This document shows positions 44,848 through 57,450 of a stretch of 64,000 bases of DNA, one piece after another. Made by a program: the position numbers and the translations under genes. The stretch covers positions 372,001 through 436,000 of the forward strand of contig NC_035792.1 in NCBI RefSeq assembly GCF_001653235.2. Reading direction: 5' to 3'. The stretch comes from Pochonia chlamydosporia 170. Taxonomy: Eukaryota; Ascomycota; Sordariomycetes; Hypocreales; Clavicipitaceae. Numbering within the stretch: the stretch's first letter is position 1; every line of letters begins with the position of its first letter. A model generated the notes under the pieces. The model did not search any database. It saw only the letters and a program-made list of their open reading frames with translations, and was not told where the DNA came from.

Positions 44848-45636
44848 TCACATCTTTGAAAACATATTCTCCTTCTGAGACCGCACATCCAACTCATGAG
44901 TCCACGTACTCCTCGGCTGCGTATGCAAATACCAATAAATCCCAGCCAAATCAGCCGGCTGCATCAAATGCGCCTCAACATCCCCCAACTTCTCCCTATC
45001 GCCAACCCGTTCCCACTGCCTCCTCACAACACCCCCTATCAAAACCCCATCAACCGGCCCATCAATAATCAGATGCGCCGCATGTATCCCACGACTCTGG
45101 TACTCCCGCGTAACAATCTGCGACAACGACCGAAGACCAAACTTCCCCGGCGAGAAGCTGCTCAGTCCCGGCATGCCGCGCAACGAACCCGTCGCGCCGG
45201 TGTAGATGATGGTGCCGTGGCCAGCGTCCAGCATATCCGGCAGGACGCACTTTGTCGACCAAAACGCGCCGAAGAGATTAATCTTGGTGAAGCCCTCGAA
45301 CTCTTCGGTCGTGGTGTCTAGGATTGAGCGGCCGTTGACGCGGCGCGCACCGGCGTTGTAGACTAGTACGTTGACGGGGCCTAGTTCGTCGCGGATCTTT
45401 TTGAAGCTGGAATTGACATCTTCTTCGACGCGGAGATCAGTGCTGTAGTATCGGGCTGTGCCTTTTCCGTATGTTTCTTCAATGGCGGTACGGATGGTTT
45501 GGAGCTTTTCTTCGGTCCGCGCAATGAGAGCTACGACGAAGCCGTGCGAGACAAATTCACGGGCAACAGCTTCGCCAATCCCGGGTCCTACGCCGGCGAC
45601 GGCAACGATTGGTTTCTTCTGTGGGTTATATGACAT
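44848..45636 (-). CDS. Short-chain dehydrogenase/reductase with atypical active site
   Basis: A single-exon 262-residue protein. The N-terminal Rossmann fold has GVGPGIGEAVAREF, which differs from the usual TGxxxGIG, and a VALIARTEEKL adenine-binding turn. The NAG motif is VYNAGARRVNG. In the active-site helix the expected YxxxK is FSPGK (LSSFSPGKFGLRSL): the catalytic Tyr is Phe while Lys remains, with GATGSLRG giving a Ser. Some SDR subfamilies share this change and may use other chemistry, or be weak or non-catalytic. The C-terminal part (SRGIHAAHLIIDGPVDG) matches the classical SDR fold. Substrate unknown; no signal peptide is visible. Confidence 0.82.
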   Translation of the reverse strand: MSYNPQKKPIVAVAGVGPGIGEAVAREFVSHGFVVALIARTEEKLQTIRTAIEETYGKGTARYYSTDLRVEEDVNSSFKKIRDELGPVNVLVYNAGARRVNGRSILDTTTEEFEGFTKINLFGAFWSTKCVLPDMLDAGHGTIIYTGATGSLRGMPGLSSFSPGKFGLRSLSQIVTREYQSRGIHAAHLIIDGPVDGVLIGGVVRRQWERVGDREKLGDVEAHLMQPADLAGIYWYLHTQPRSTWTHELDVRSQKENMFSKM

Positions 45637-46494
45637 TTTATGTGTTTAGAATGATGTTAATTGAGTTACAATTGCTTGCTAGATGAGAGGTGATTGGAGT
45701 TGTTGTATTTACATGGAGGCTGGATGGGTTGCCGAGGGCCGACTGATTAGTGATCAAACCGAACCGATGGTGATATCACGCAATACGACGTTTGTAAGCC
45801 AGTATCGACAACTTCGCACAAAAGCGTCCTTCTCGAGTATTTGCGCTGAATACTGTGTGGTGATTGTGTTTCCCGACGCTCAGAACAGTTTTGCCATGTA
45901 TACAAGTGATGCGAAAGAAGCTCCGAAGTGTCCGTTAGATTGAGATGAAGGGGCCTGTCTTATGAATACCGAAGTACCAACAGTCGGACATTTTTGCAAC
46001 ATCATGCATAATGTGACATGCACAAGCTTTAGATCTATTCAAATAGCATTTACATAAAATTTATGACGGACTTTTTACACGGTATCCTTAAACGATGCTT
46101 TGTTTGGAGCTGAAGGAATTCCTGGAGTGAGCAGTTCCAGCCGTGACCTACCCTATAGAAAATCGCAAGTTGGTAAACACTCATGGAATAAACGTTGTGT
46201 ATCGCAAACGGCACAATGACAACTACAGTAATATCGCTTTTGTGTTTAAAACACGATGCGAGCTCTTTAACTCGTGCTGTTAAAGTATCTGGACTATAGT
46301 TGATGAAGACTGTGGTGAATTGTCCAGTGTACGAGTACAACAGTAGGGTATGTTCTTATCGCTCTACTTCTCGAATGATGCAAAGACCAGGGCAATACAT
46401 TGAACACTCACATCCAGATCCATTGCCAATTGCCCCAGACGCACGAGATGTTTCATCAGCTTGTTCTCGAAAGTGCATATCGAAGCTTTCACAG

Positions 46495-46770
46495 TCACCG
46501 TGCGGCAGTGTTTGATACCGGCATCTCGATATTTTGCTTTTGCAACATTCCAAATGTTGTATCCCTTGGCCCACTGGCAGTTTTGCCGCGGAGCAACTCT
46601 CCAAGGACGGACTCAGACATAGAAATTGATGTCTCACGACGTACTTTCACACGCTTCGACAACGATTTTGACTCTGGAGTGTTTAAACGTCCCCATGACT
46701 CGGGTAGTGACAGTCCCGGCACGTCGGAACCTTGGGCGATGCCGCTCGGACGTTTTGTCAGTGAAGCCAT
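46495..46770 (-). CDS. Possible small protein, 91 residues (weak)
   Basis: The frame starts MASLTKRPSGIAQG and is Ser/Arg/Glu-rich without cysteines or hydrophobic segments. It contains VKVRRETSISMSESVLG. The composition looks more like a regulatory or disordered protein than chance, but there is no splice, domain or promoter support, and a longer frame runs on the opposite strand. Confidence 0.2.
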   Translation of the reverse strand: MASLTKRPSGIAQGSDVPGLSLPESWGRLNTPESKSLSKRVKVRRETSISMSESVLGELLRGKTASGPRDTTFGMLQKQNIEMPVSNTAAR

Positions 46771-49200
46771 TTTTCTAGCCCCTCCTCTTTGGCAAACTCC
46801 TCAATACTGGATCACGACCGCCGATCTTGTCCGATCAGACGGTGAGCTGGGTCTCAGAAAGCAACGGTAATATTACGGTCTCAGTTCTCCTCGGCGCTCA
46901 AGCTTGTCAATAGTAGAAAGCTTAAGGCGTTATGTAGTGACTATGTATGGTGACAAATCGATAGCGTGCGACGACTGCATAGTGGCCTAAAAATGGACAG
47001 CTTTGCCTTCTTGCTCAAGAATTGTACCAGTCCGTCAAGCCTGTCAGGTTGTCATGAGGTCGAATCTTCACAAGGGGTTCACACCAACTGCCTGCCAGGT
47101 GTTTCATGTTTGACAGGAAGGTTTTGACAGCAAGCCGGCTTCGGCAAGGAATTACGGCCAAGTTTGATGGCAGGCATCGGATGCCCTCGTTCTTGCAGGA
47201 GGGAGCATGCCAGCCACCAGCCACCACATGGCAATGATCGTGGTGGAATCCAGCGTGAAACGGACTCCGCCAGCACACGAGGAGCGAATCAAAACTATGC
47301 ACAAGCGGGAGTATTGAGCTGGCCAACTATCAATCAACGGCCAGCGGACCTCAAGTCGAATTTCCTCTGTCCAGTTGTGGTGTTTAGCCTTCAGCCCTGA
47401 CAGGGATGAAGTCGCGCTAGTCTGGCCCTGTAGAATCTGCGTGAGGGGAAAGGCGTAGGGAGGGCAAAAGCTTATTAGCTTTGACACCTCGTCCAAGTCC
47501 ACCATCAGCTCTTTGTCACTTTGGCGGTCAGTAGAAATCGGCTGAGAACTGAAAACTTGAAGCTGTCGCTCTAGGAGCCAGCCAATAGTTCTCATGGTGG
47601 CGGTTGGAAGCAACTTCAGCCTCTCCAACTTCGTCTGAAAACTGCATTCTATATCTTCGCGTTATTGCTGCATGGCGGGGTTTCCAACATAACAGTCAGA
47701 GTATTGTCAGGGTTTCAACTGTGATCTGTCCAACAAATTCCAGCTTTGAGACAGTTCATGTCGTAGTTTGCGGAAAGCTGGTTGGCCATATGCGCCATAT
47801 TGCCTGGGTAAATGATCATGCTGGTTTGTCAGTTGATCTGCGAACCCGTCTGTTCAACCATGCAAACAGAATGCCGGAAGATAGAGTACCCGGTGGCAGG
47901 CAGTCTTCAAATTGGCAATTATCATCTGTCGCAAACTGGGTCGATATCAGGTTCGAGAGATTGGTCTGAGTTCATTCCCACTTGGGTAGCGTTTGCCACT
48001 GGAGGACAGGACCCTTTTGTCACACTTCCAGCCAAAAATGGCGAGAACCAAAGTTGCTAGCCGGTTTGCCTTGCCTTGCATGGCCATGTGTGGGATGAGA
48101 AGCAAGGGTTGCGAACCTCGGGCTGGGGTTGAGTTGATTTCGATCGCCAACAGCTATCTTGGAAAGAGCATAGGCCATAACCTGTCCCAAGCACTCCTCC
48201 GAAAGACTGGATGATCGTCGTGAGGGCTGTGAACGTTTCCATTCTCGGGATCGTTGGACGCCACCTCATGTCCCCCGATGGTGTGTTGTCTTGGTCCCTG
48301 GCGGTGCATAAGTTTGCATTGCTAGATGCTTCATTAAACACCACCGCTATGCACGGTCGGACACAGGCCCCGAATTCATAAAATGATGTGTTCAGTTCTG
48401 CAGCTAAGGAATCGAGACAATGGTCTCACTTGAACATTGGCACAAGAGTGACCCGCCATTTCCAGAAGGCGGTCGGGGTGGCTTCGAAACGAAGATTTGA
48501 CACGCTGACGTGCCTGGGTTGCGGGCGGAATTTTGATCCGCAAGGAGCTGCGAAAGGATGGTCCGTTTCAGTGTCACATCCGACGTCACGAACCCCGAGG
48601 ATACAATTCTGGGTGGTCTGTAACTGGGGTAGAGACAAACCATGGTGATTCGCTGTCCAAACCCCCATGTCGTCAGTTGGAAAGACTGATGCCAACGATG
48701 AGCGAATATTTCAAATCATGGTGGATGTGGATGATCAAAATCACGATATCGGGCGACCGGCAATTTCTCATGAAGGGTTGTTGAATCAAGTCTTCTGAAG
48801 CACATGCCATTTTCTGCAGAGATCAGGCTATTTTGCTCAACCTTCCTAAGTTGTACCCATTTCGTCGGGCAACGGGCAAGGCGCACAGACAACGGAGATT
48901 ATTGTGGTCGGCACATCGAGCTGAGCTAACGGAGGCATGCAATATATTAGGCGGGCCGAGACGGTGACCAGACTCTGTAGATCATACACCAGCGCAGAAA
49001 ATGTTTCGATTGCCGAGAGCAGAATCATGAGCAAGTGTCTCGAGCATGGTCGAAATGCTCCGGAGGAGATGATGCCAACAGGTTGACCCGTGCGTCCGTT
49101 GTTGAGACTAGGCTGGAGAGATGATGAGATGCGAGATGCGAATCAATGCGAGATGGGACATGGCAGAGAATTGAAGAAATCGGAATGCCATTTGATGTGT

Positions 49201-49238
49201 GAGACCAGCATGAGGCCAGCTTGAGGCCAGCGTGAGGC
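49201..49238 (+). repeat. Short tandem repeat, GAGGCCAGC unit
   Basis: Three to four imperfect 11-nt copies (GAGGCCAGCNT). The flanking 49120-49165 also repeats GCGAGATG. Confidence 0.6.
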
Positions 49239-51382
49239 TTGGTCAATTTTGACACCACGGAAGGAGCTGGTTCACAGAGGCTGGTGGCTCCTTCCTGGGC
49301 AAGTGGTAGAAACTCATTTGATGGATTACTCACACAATAACCGCCTGCCATTCACCAGACTTGACTGTTCTGCTTCCAACCCCAACCACCATCACCAGTT
49401 TCGTCTTGTGACTTTCATTTCATCATATCCTGCAGTTCTGGGCAAGGCTAATACTGCAACACTGCATACCCGCCATCCCCGCGCAACCCATCCAGTGCAA
49501 ATCCCCCGGCCTTAGAATGTTCGGACCAATATCCCGGCCTCGCTTGATCATACTCGCCCTCTCCTAATGCCACACATGTTGGTGTTGGTACCTCCTCTCT
49601 GGCCGCAGATGAAGCCTATTGGTTGTCTTGCCTGTGTTTGTGCGATTGGTCGTTGGACACCATCCTCAATATGCTCCATGAGGCTTTTCCCCATTGTAAA
49701 ACAGTTACGACACACTAACTTGAAGACAGGCCTAACCTCAAAGCAGAACTGTGCGCCGGACAGCCACGCGGCGAGGGTCCTTGTTTTGGAGACTCGACGG
49801 CAACCATGTACCAACAGACCCCTTTCTCGATCGAACCAGGGTGCCATTCAAATGCGGACGATCTGCCATGCCGCTCTGATCCAAGAGTATCATTTTCGTC
49901 ACGAGGCTCGGACACACATGGCTATTAGCTTTGTGCAGCTGTAGTTGCCAGAATTTTTCGTCCCATCTCTGTACATGTAAAATTGACACGGGCTTGGCAT
50001 GAGGGACACCAGCCGTTCGCTCCATACGTCGCCTGTTACGGACTACGCCAATAGTCCAACATGGCTGACCTTGGCCATCTTTCTGGAAAATGACCAAGAA
50101 AAAAGTCCAAGCAAGGCACGAATCTCCCAACAGGGAGTGCTCGTTGTTCGCGTGGCTGGATATTAGGTTTGGCACGTCCACATCAGCCCACCAATGTGCG
50201 ATATTGCGTAACGGACTGTGGGTTTAAACATGGCTAGGGTACAACTTCGCCCTTTGACTTGATTTACATCATTCTCAAAAGCTGCGCTGATATGCACATC
50301 CGTCATCCAAATTGTGCACAACGGGGCATCTATACCGAGACTGTTATGGTGTCGAACATCCAACATGACGACCTGTTACCACTGTTCTGCCTGTTCGTGT
50401 TTGTGCTTTACATACATCCTGGTTCTGCCAAGTTGGGCTGGGCTTGGTCTTGTGGCTTCTCTTGTCTCGGCTTCATGCCACCCATTTCGTGGAACAACGC
50501 CTTTTCTTGGAATACGCGGAGAAGACGCCTAGTGTGTCACATTTGTCTCCCGTACCTGCGCACCACACCAGCTCGAGGCATTTTGAAGAGCCACAAAATT
50601 CAGAGCCAAGACAGTCCCGACTCGACTCAATATGGGGCACTCCCTACCCAGGTACATCTGCATGAGGTGTGTGCTCGTTCCTGGTGGTTGTCACTTCCTG
50701 TGGTGCGAATGAACGCATCTTCACCATTCTTCATCATATGCAACTTACAAACGAGGGTGTTGACCAAAGAGTGCAAGGCTGATCTCGACACCATCCAACA
50801 CATCTCATCATTGTGACAGGCTTCAAAAATTTCCGCCCACCGATCATGATCTTGGCGTTTTATGATCCCAGGAAAAGGCAAGGTACTATTGCCTTTGGTG
50901 AACACTTGGCAATGAGTTCCTCACGCTGCCATGTACTGGGGCATCGTGTCTCGGCCAACAATCCTTGACTCCATCCGCACCTTGACGGTGGAAGTGGCGC
51001 TCGACCCTCTACAACTAGTGCCTGAGAATCCACTTTGACGGCTCGATGAGAAAAAGTGGTGCGGGTGTCAAAGAGAGCACCGCAGAATCATGTGCTATTT
51101 GGAAGCCAGAAAGGAACAAGAGTCTCCTCCCGAATGGGTCTTGGGAAAGGTGAGGAAAGTCTTTATTTTACCTCTTGGTGTGGCTGCGCACGCTCCCCCA
51201 GCAGAATCTGGGGCCATCCCAGGCAGTTCCCCATTCGGGCCACTTTCTTATAGATACCTGACCCGCTGTCTGTACAAGACATAGCCTGTCCAGTTTAGTC
51301 CCTGGAGTTAAATATTGATGGTTCCCCTTGTGCATCCCAGAAATCAGGAACACGCTGTTCTGGGTCAACAACATCGGACAAC

Positions 51383-52956
51383 ATGAAGGCGTGGCATTAC
51401 ATCATCACGGCACTTGTGGCACTGCCAGCCGTCCTGGCTGAGCAGTCGTCTTTGACTGCTGTTCTTGACAAGTTTCCTAGCTGTGCTGTAAGTAACTCTG
51501 TATTTCTTAATAACCGAGCATGAGTATCAGCGCTAATTGTCATTTCCATCAAGATTTCCTGCCTTGGCCAGTCCCTTCCTCAGTCGCATTGCTCGATGAC
51601 TGACCAGAAATGCATGTGTACGGACATGCAACTGCAAGAGAGCATGACAGGCTGCGTCATATCAAACTGTACCATTAAGGAGGCGATATGTATGTTAATG
51701 AGAACTTCCTTGGGAAGTAAGGGAGCCAGATAAAACTGACCTTTTGACACAGTGGTGAAAAACTTGACCTCGACAGGCTGTGGAGAACCTATTCGAGACA
51801 AGTCAAGCCAATATGTCGTTGTTTCCAACACATTTGGAATCATTTCCGCAATTTTTGTCATCCAGCGCTTTGCATACAAGTATTGGGCCAAGTTGGAGTA
51901 CGGCCTGGACGACTGGTTCACGCTGCTTACCATTGTTGTTGGCGTGCCTACTACGGTGATTAATGCCCACGGAGTGGCACCAAACGGAATGGGCAGAGAC
52001 GCTTGGACCTTGACGTACGAAAACCTTACCAACTTTGGACGATACTTTTACATCCTTGAGATCATCTACTTTGCTGAAGTGTCACTAAGCAAATTGGCCA
52101 TCTTGTTCTTCTATATCCGAATCTTTCCTAGTGCTGGTGTCCGACGAGTCCTCTGGGGCACGGTCGTCTTCGTGGCCCTGTTTGGCGTCGCTTTCATTTT
52201 CAGTGCGATATTTCAATGCACGCCTATCGATTACTACTGGTGGAAGTGGGACGACGGGCACCATGGTCGTTGCCTTGATATAAATGCGATCGCTTGGTCT
52301 AATGCCGCCATTAGCATTGTTCTGGATGGATGGATGCTTGCAATTCCGCTATGGCAGCTAAAAACTTTGAACCTAGACTGGAGGAAGAAGGTCGGAGTCG
52401 GCCTGATGTTTAGTGTCGGTACATTGTGAGTTTATCTTGAAGTTTGATCTATCGTTCTTGTGTAGGGCTAACTCTTCTTGCTAAAAGCGTCACCATTGTA
52501 AGCATACTCCGGCTCAAGTCTCTGGTCACGTTTGGATCGGACTCCACCAATCCTACATGGGACTTTTTCGACGTTGGCATTTGGTCGACAGTTGAGATTA
52601 ATGTGGCCCTGATCTGTGCATGTCTACCATCCCTTCGACTGCTTTTGGTTCGTCTCTTCCCGCAGTTGCTCGGCACAACACAGCGATACTATGCCAGATA
52701 TGGTTCCAGAACCCAACCCAAATCAACAATGAGACGTGCCAGTCGACCCTTAGGGACGACGTCAGTTTCGCACGTCGAAAGGTCGCAACATCGGCCAGAG
52801 CCACCATCGAAACATATCACCTTTCAGAAGACGTTTACCGTCGAGTATGGCGAGACGGATCGTGAGCACGACGAAGCCCACCTTGTGTACATGAAGGATT
52901 TGGAAATGAAGAGTTGTCGGTCCGACTCACGATCTGGTGGATCCTTCACATCATAA
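51383..52956 (+). CDS. CFEM-domain PTH11-type seven-helix receptor
   Basis: Four exons, 51383-51487, 51554-51689, 51753-52425 and 52488-52956, giving 460 residues in consistent phase. After a signal peptide (cleavage near residue 19), an eight-cysteine CFEM domain spans residues 34-90 (Cys34, 38, 48, 55, 57, 69, 74 and 90). The rest is a seven-helix Rhodopsin_N/DUF3328-like membrane core with [38 protein letters not shown] (split here), and a helix bearing [15 protein letters not shown] long cytoplasmic Ser/Thr/Arg-rich tail ends at 460. Fungal PTH11-type receptors sense host or surface cues and act through G proteins in appressorium formation. The ligand is unknown. Confidence 0.9.
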
Positions 52957-53439
52957 CTGGGCAAAAAGTTGATGGCTGGTCTGGTTCCGACATCAATAAC
53001 AATTTGGAGTTTCCAACGGCGACGGCGTTTGGCGGATTTCACTTGAATAATATTCACGACGAGCAAACGAAACTGTATATCACTTTGTAATACAAGACGG
53101 ATACCCCTAGGATATTTTAATAGCTTCAATTCTACCTAATTGATCATTTCGTATCAGATAATGCATCATGCCATCTGCTCGGGGATCGTCGCCCATGTCA
53201 TTGGAGCGGTTGGTCCGGCGGCTGCGGGGTATCATCCGGGATCGGGCCCAAGATTGCGGGAAACGCACCGCAATTCCGTCAATGTCATATAAGCACTTGT
53301 TATCCACAACGTTGAACTTTTCACATCTTGTCTTTTAACTACTCCTCGTAATGGCAGAGCACTGTGTCGTGGTCTAGTATTTTATATTTGTGACAAGAGA
53401 ACGCAACATACACCAGTTGCACTCTAGGACGACACCATC
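52957..53439. other. Intergenic, 483 nt
   Basis: 3' flank of the receptor and 5' flank of the permease, both on the plus strand. Nothing else is recognised. Confidence 0.5.
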
Positions 53440-55034
53440 ATGTCCCAAACAGCTACCATCACGCAGGAAGCTCACGCATCTCCCAGCGATGGCATTGAGT
53501 TGACTCGTTTCCCGTCAACTGCCTCACATGGGCGCAGCATAGGCTCCCAAGCCAAAGATAGTGTCCGAACTCCTGCCGAAGCAGAAATTGGACCATCTGA
53601 CGGCGATGGTGAGCCGCCCGCGGATGCGCAAAGTCAAGTCGAGCGGTGGAACTATCCAAGATCGAATGTATTCAAGTTGGGATTTGCATTCTTGTCGTTT
53701 GTTATTGCAGGAATGAATGATGGCGCAGTTGGCGTACGTATTTATCCTTCAAGTGCCAAAACTTCATACTAATTACTCCACAGGCATTAATCCCATATGT
53801 ACGTTTACTTACCACCCCCTTATCAGATTAATCTCTCATGATATACAGCTCGAAAAATACTACGACCTAAACTACACCGTCATATCACTCATCTTCCTCA
53901 CCCCCTTCGCAGGGTACTCCCTCGCCGCATTCACCAACGCCCGCATCCACGTCGCTTTCGGACGCCGCGGCGTGGCCATCATGGCTCCGTTATGCCACAT
54001 CATCACGTACGCGGTTCTTGCGTCGCATCCGCCGTATCCTGCGCTCGTGGTTGCGAACGCCATCAGTGGTTTTGGCAACGGACTTACTGATGCGTGTTTC
54101 TGCGCGTGGGTCGGCGCGATGGATAAGGCGAATGCGATTCAGGGCTTTTTGCATTCGTGTTATTCCCTGGGTGCGTTGTTTGCGCCTCTTATTGCGACGA
54201 GTATGGTTGTTACGGCTGGATTGCCATGGTATAACTACTATTACGTCATGGTGAGTTATATTTCTCTGGATCTAGGGGTATGAAGTTGGCTAACTATGGT
54301 AGATTGGGATATCGTTCCTGGAGTTGGTTGGTTTGACGGCTGCGTTCTGGGATAAACCTGGTTCAGTGTACAGAGCTGAGCATACGAATGATAGTGAAAG
54401 CTCTGGCGCAGGGACGAGGGAGGCGATTAAATCCAAGGTTACGTGGTTATGCGCCGCCTTTTTCTTCACATACATGGGCGTGGAAGGTAACATCCCCCTG
54501 TAACCCCAACCAACAAAATAACTAACGAGTGCAGTCGGTCTCGGCGGATGGGTAGTCACATTCATGCTCAAAGTGCGTCACGCAACGCCCTACGCCTCAG
54601 GAATATCCGGCTCCGGCTTCTGGGCAGGCATGACACTCGGCCGCGCGGCACTCGGATTCGTAACAGAGCGCTATGGCGAGCGCATCTGTCTGACCATCTA
54701 TCTGGCAATTTGTCTGGGACTAGAACTGCTGTTCTGGCTGGTGCCGCAGTTTGTGGTCTCAGCTGTGGCGGTTGCTTTTCTGGGCTTCTTCCTTGGGCCG
54801 ATGTTTCCGGGGGCGGTTATGGTTACGGCGAAGTTGCTGCCGAAGAGGATTCATGTGAGTGCTATTGGGTTTGCGATGGCGCTGGGCGGGACGGGGGGAA
54901 CGGTGTTTCCGTTTATTATTGGGGCGGTGGCGAGTAGTGCGGGTGTGAAGGTGTTGCAGCCGATTGTGTTGGCGTTGATTGTGGTTGTGACGGTGGTGTG
55001 GTTGAGTTTTCCGAGGATTCGGAAGAGGGAGTAG
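53440..55034 (+). CDS. MFS permease (fucose-permease/BSC6-like) with microexon
   Basis: Five exons, 53440-53733, 53784-53798, 53849-54250, 54303-54486 and 54535-55034, giving 464 residues. Exon 2 is only 15 nt (ALIPY), flanked by GT-AG introns of 50 nt each, and is in phase. The N-terminal 80 residues are Ser/Glu-rich and cytosolic. Twelve transmembrane helices follow in the FucP-type pattern: AFLSFVIAGMNDGAVG then ALIPYLEKYYDLNYTV, with ISGFGNGLTDA, the central charged loop, GLGGWVVTFML, GSGFWAGMTLGR and GFFLGPMFPGAVMVTAKLLP. Relatives carry sugars or other small neutral compounds by proton symport; the substrate is not known. It follows the CFEM receptor by 483 nt on the same strand. Confidence 0.9.
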
Positions 55035-57450
55035 GGGAGGGAAGAAAGGAGGGTTATGGGATGGATTGGTAGAGATAATTAGAGGAAAATGGGAAATACT
55101 ATGGGAGTTTGGCAGGCTAGATAACAATATTTGTTTGCAGGTAGTCTCATGCAATATTGGACGGCCATCCCTTGATTGACGTCACAACTTGGCTTTGAGT
55201 GGCATTTGACGAAGTAATCTGATCATTTCAATATCTCAACGTTTGCTTATAACGACTTACATGATACGTTCTGGAGATGGTGAAATTGGGTGACCAACGT
55301 TTGTCTTTGCTCGTGCGACAGGCTAGATGATCAGAAGTGTTTGAAGGACAACTACAACAAAAGCATTGTGACTGGGCAATGTTTTACGCGGCAGAAGGAC
55401 AAGCATGACACTGTTTCTAGGCTGCGAAGGGACCGACAATGGGTAACTTGTCCAAGCTCCGAATCTGGAGCGACTCGTTGCAGCTCTTCAATTAGCACAT
55501 TTTATTGACGTCGGTCTTGCCACACAGGTGCTGCTGTTATACACTGAGTTAGAATCATGGTGTTCACTTCTCATGGGTTTGGTCCTGTCTGCATGTTTAT
55601 TGTAGCAACTGGCTGCTGCAAATATTGACCTCTTGGCAACACAAGACTTTTCGCAAGCACTGGTCATGTATTTACGAGTTTAGGGAAACGATTAGTTTAT
55701 TTTGTTGACCTAGATGTTAATATGAGCCCATCAGTAAGTATCTAGACAACTCTGCCCGCAATGGGAGGCCAGGCTTCCGCAGAATGATGCGACCTGGGAC
55801 TGCTTTAATGCAAGCGCCTGGCAAGGACGTCCAGATAAATATGATGCGGCTTCACCTCATCACAGCAGCTTCAAATTCCGGGCGCAGGTCAGTTATGTAA
55901 GGAATGGAACGATTGAGTTGGCTTGGAAACTTGGGACGTCTGGGCCTGGTGTATGTTGTTAGTTACCTCCAGGCGAAACGATGAAAACACCACGGCTCAA
56001 CATGACACAACCGAATCTTCTGCTAATTGACCATCATAGCGTTTTGTAAAGAAAATGAAACTGTCGTTGTTTGCAACTTCAATCGTTCCCTCGTAATATG
56101 CCGGAATCAAGGACTCCGCGCGCTTAACTACGCCTGGAATCGGAATTGAGGGCGACGAAACTATTTCGCTGGGGCTGAGAGACTAAAGTCATGACTCCAG
56201 TGACACAAGAACTATTGGAACTAAACACTCTTATTGCACCTCTCAATCGACGAAGTTCCCCAAGGTTGCGAGCTTCATGGAACTGCTCGCCCAGAAACTG
56301 GGTCCTCACCGCTAAAATGGTCAGAGGAGAAGTTGTCAACTCGCTTTTGGGCGAATCAACGAGTATTTATGCATTGTGCTCCCTTGTAGGGCTTCCCCAA
56401 GCAACAGGGGGTTCCAACTTGTCGGGCACACCAGTATTGCAAAAACCTCCTGTTCATATGATAAAGTCCGACGTGGTATGTGAGGAGTACCTGGTGAGAA
56501 TAGCTTCGCCCCGCGTCTTCCAGTGTTGATTCTGTCGTGTCTCCGACGCTATCGATTGACAGCTAGAAACTATCGAGTGGCACGTGGCCTTGTGTCAGTT
56601 TATTCCCGGTCCAATTTGAGTTGTTCCACTCCGTCACGGAGTTGGCGACAACCTGGTATCAATCTGCGGGTCTAAACCCGATTATTTTCTTGGCCGGGCT
56701 CAACTCTTATTATAAATGCAATCACCGAGGCCATGCTTTTGTTTGTTCATCAGCCACGCATTGTTAGCATGAACGAACAATGAGGTGGGCCATTTTCTGC
56801 TAAACGCAAATCATCGGCGCAGCTGAAAACTGCTGGACGAACTAGACGGGGGTTCAGGGAAACGCCACAACGGAGTCCATTTTTGGTAATTTAGACTTAC
56901 AACAGGCAATGCCTAGACCAAAAAGGACAAGCGGTGGCTTGAATATTGCTGCGAGTGAGCATTCCAGGCTGTCAAAGCCCCAGAAACGGGGTTCTCTAGG
57001 CCTTTGTGGCAAACGGTAGTGCCGTCATGGTGCACCGTTTTCGATCAAATGAGGTTCTTGCTACTTACTCGTTGACGCTGATTTGATTTACCCCTGGATG
57101 GCGCGAACAGGGTATGACGGCGGGCTAGACCGACCAGGAACCATTTCGAACCACATTGATCGCGTGTTGTGTGAGGAAACGCATGACAACACATCATGGA
57201 AATAACCAGGGCGGAGGAGACCTACCGGGGAGAGACCCGCAGTTTAGTCTAGAGTTATCGTCAGCTCCGGTTCATGGTGTTGTGGTTTTGTATGTGAGAC
57301 ATGAGAGAAAACGCTGATTGCTTCTCCTGATGTAAATACTATATAGCGGCGCAGAAGATCACCTTGCAGCTTGTTCTTGAGCGGCCTGGTTCCTTCTTGT
57401 CTGTTGGCTACGATCTTTACGGTTCCGGTCACAGGGTAGAATCGATCACG
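55035..57450. other. Intergenic, 2.4 kb
   Basis: No gene is supported. The last 110 nt are the core promoter of the surface-protein gene. Confidence 0.5.
57340..57346 (+). promoter_or_regulatory. TATA box of the Thr-rich surface protein gene
   Basis: TATATAG, about 105 nt before the ATG at 57451. Confidence 0.5.

Larger units (their letters stand above)
45637..51382. other. Gene-poor stretch, 5.7 kb
   Basis: The longest stretch without a clear gene in the window. Frames up to 158 codons exist but overlap on both strands and show no domains, signal peptides or convincing splice structure. A 91-codon minus frame (46495-46770) is listed separately with low confidence. A short tandem repeat lies at 49201-49238. 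I see no intact transposon, long terminal repeat or RNA gene. Old transposon relics cannot be excluded by eye. Confidence 0.45.

Noticed and set aside
46400..46870. 156-codon plus-strand ORF
   Set aside because: Antisense to another weak frame; no start context, domain or signal peptide.
47152..50816. Several ORFs of 100-185 codons on both strands
   Set aside because: They overlap each other, lack domains and splice support, and have no promoter-like signals.
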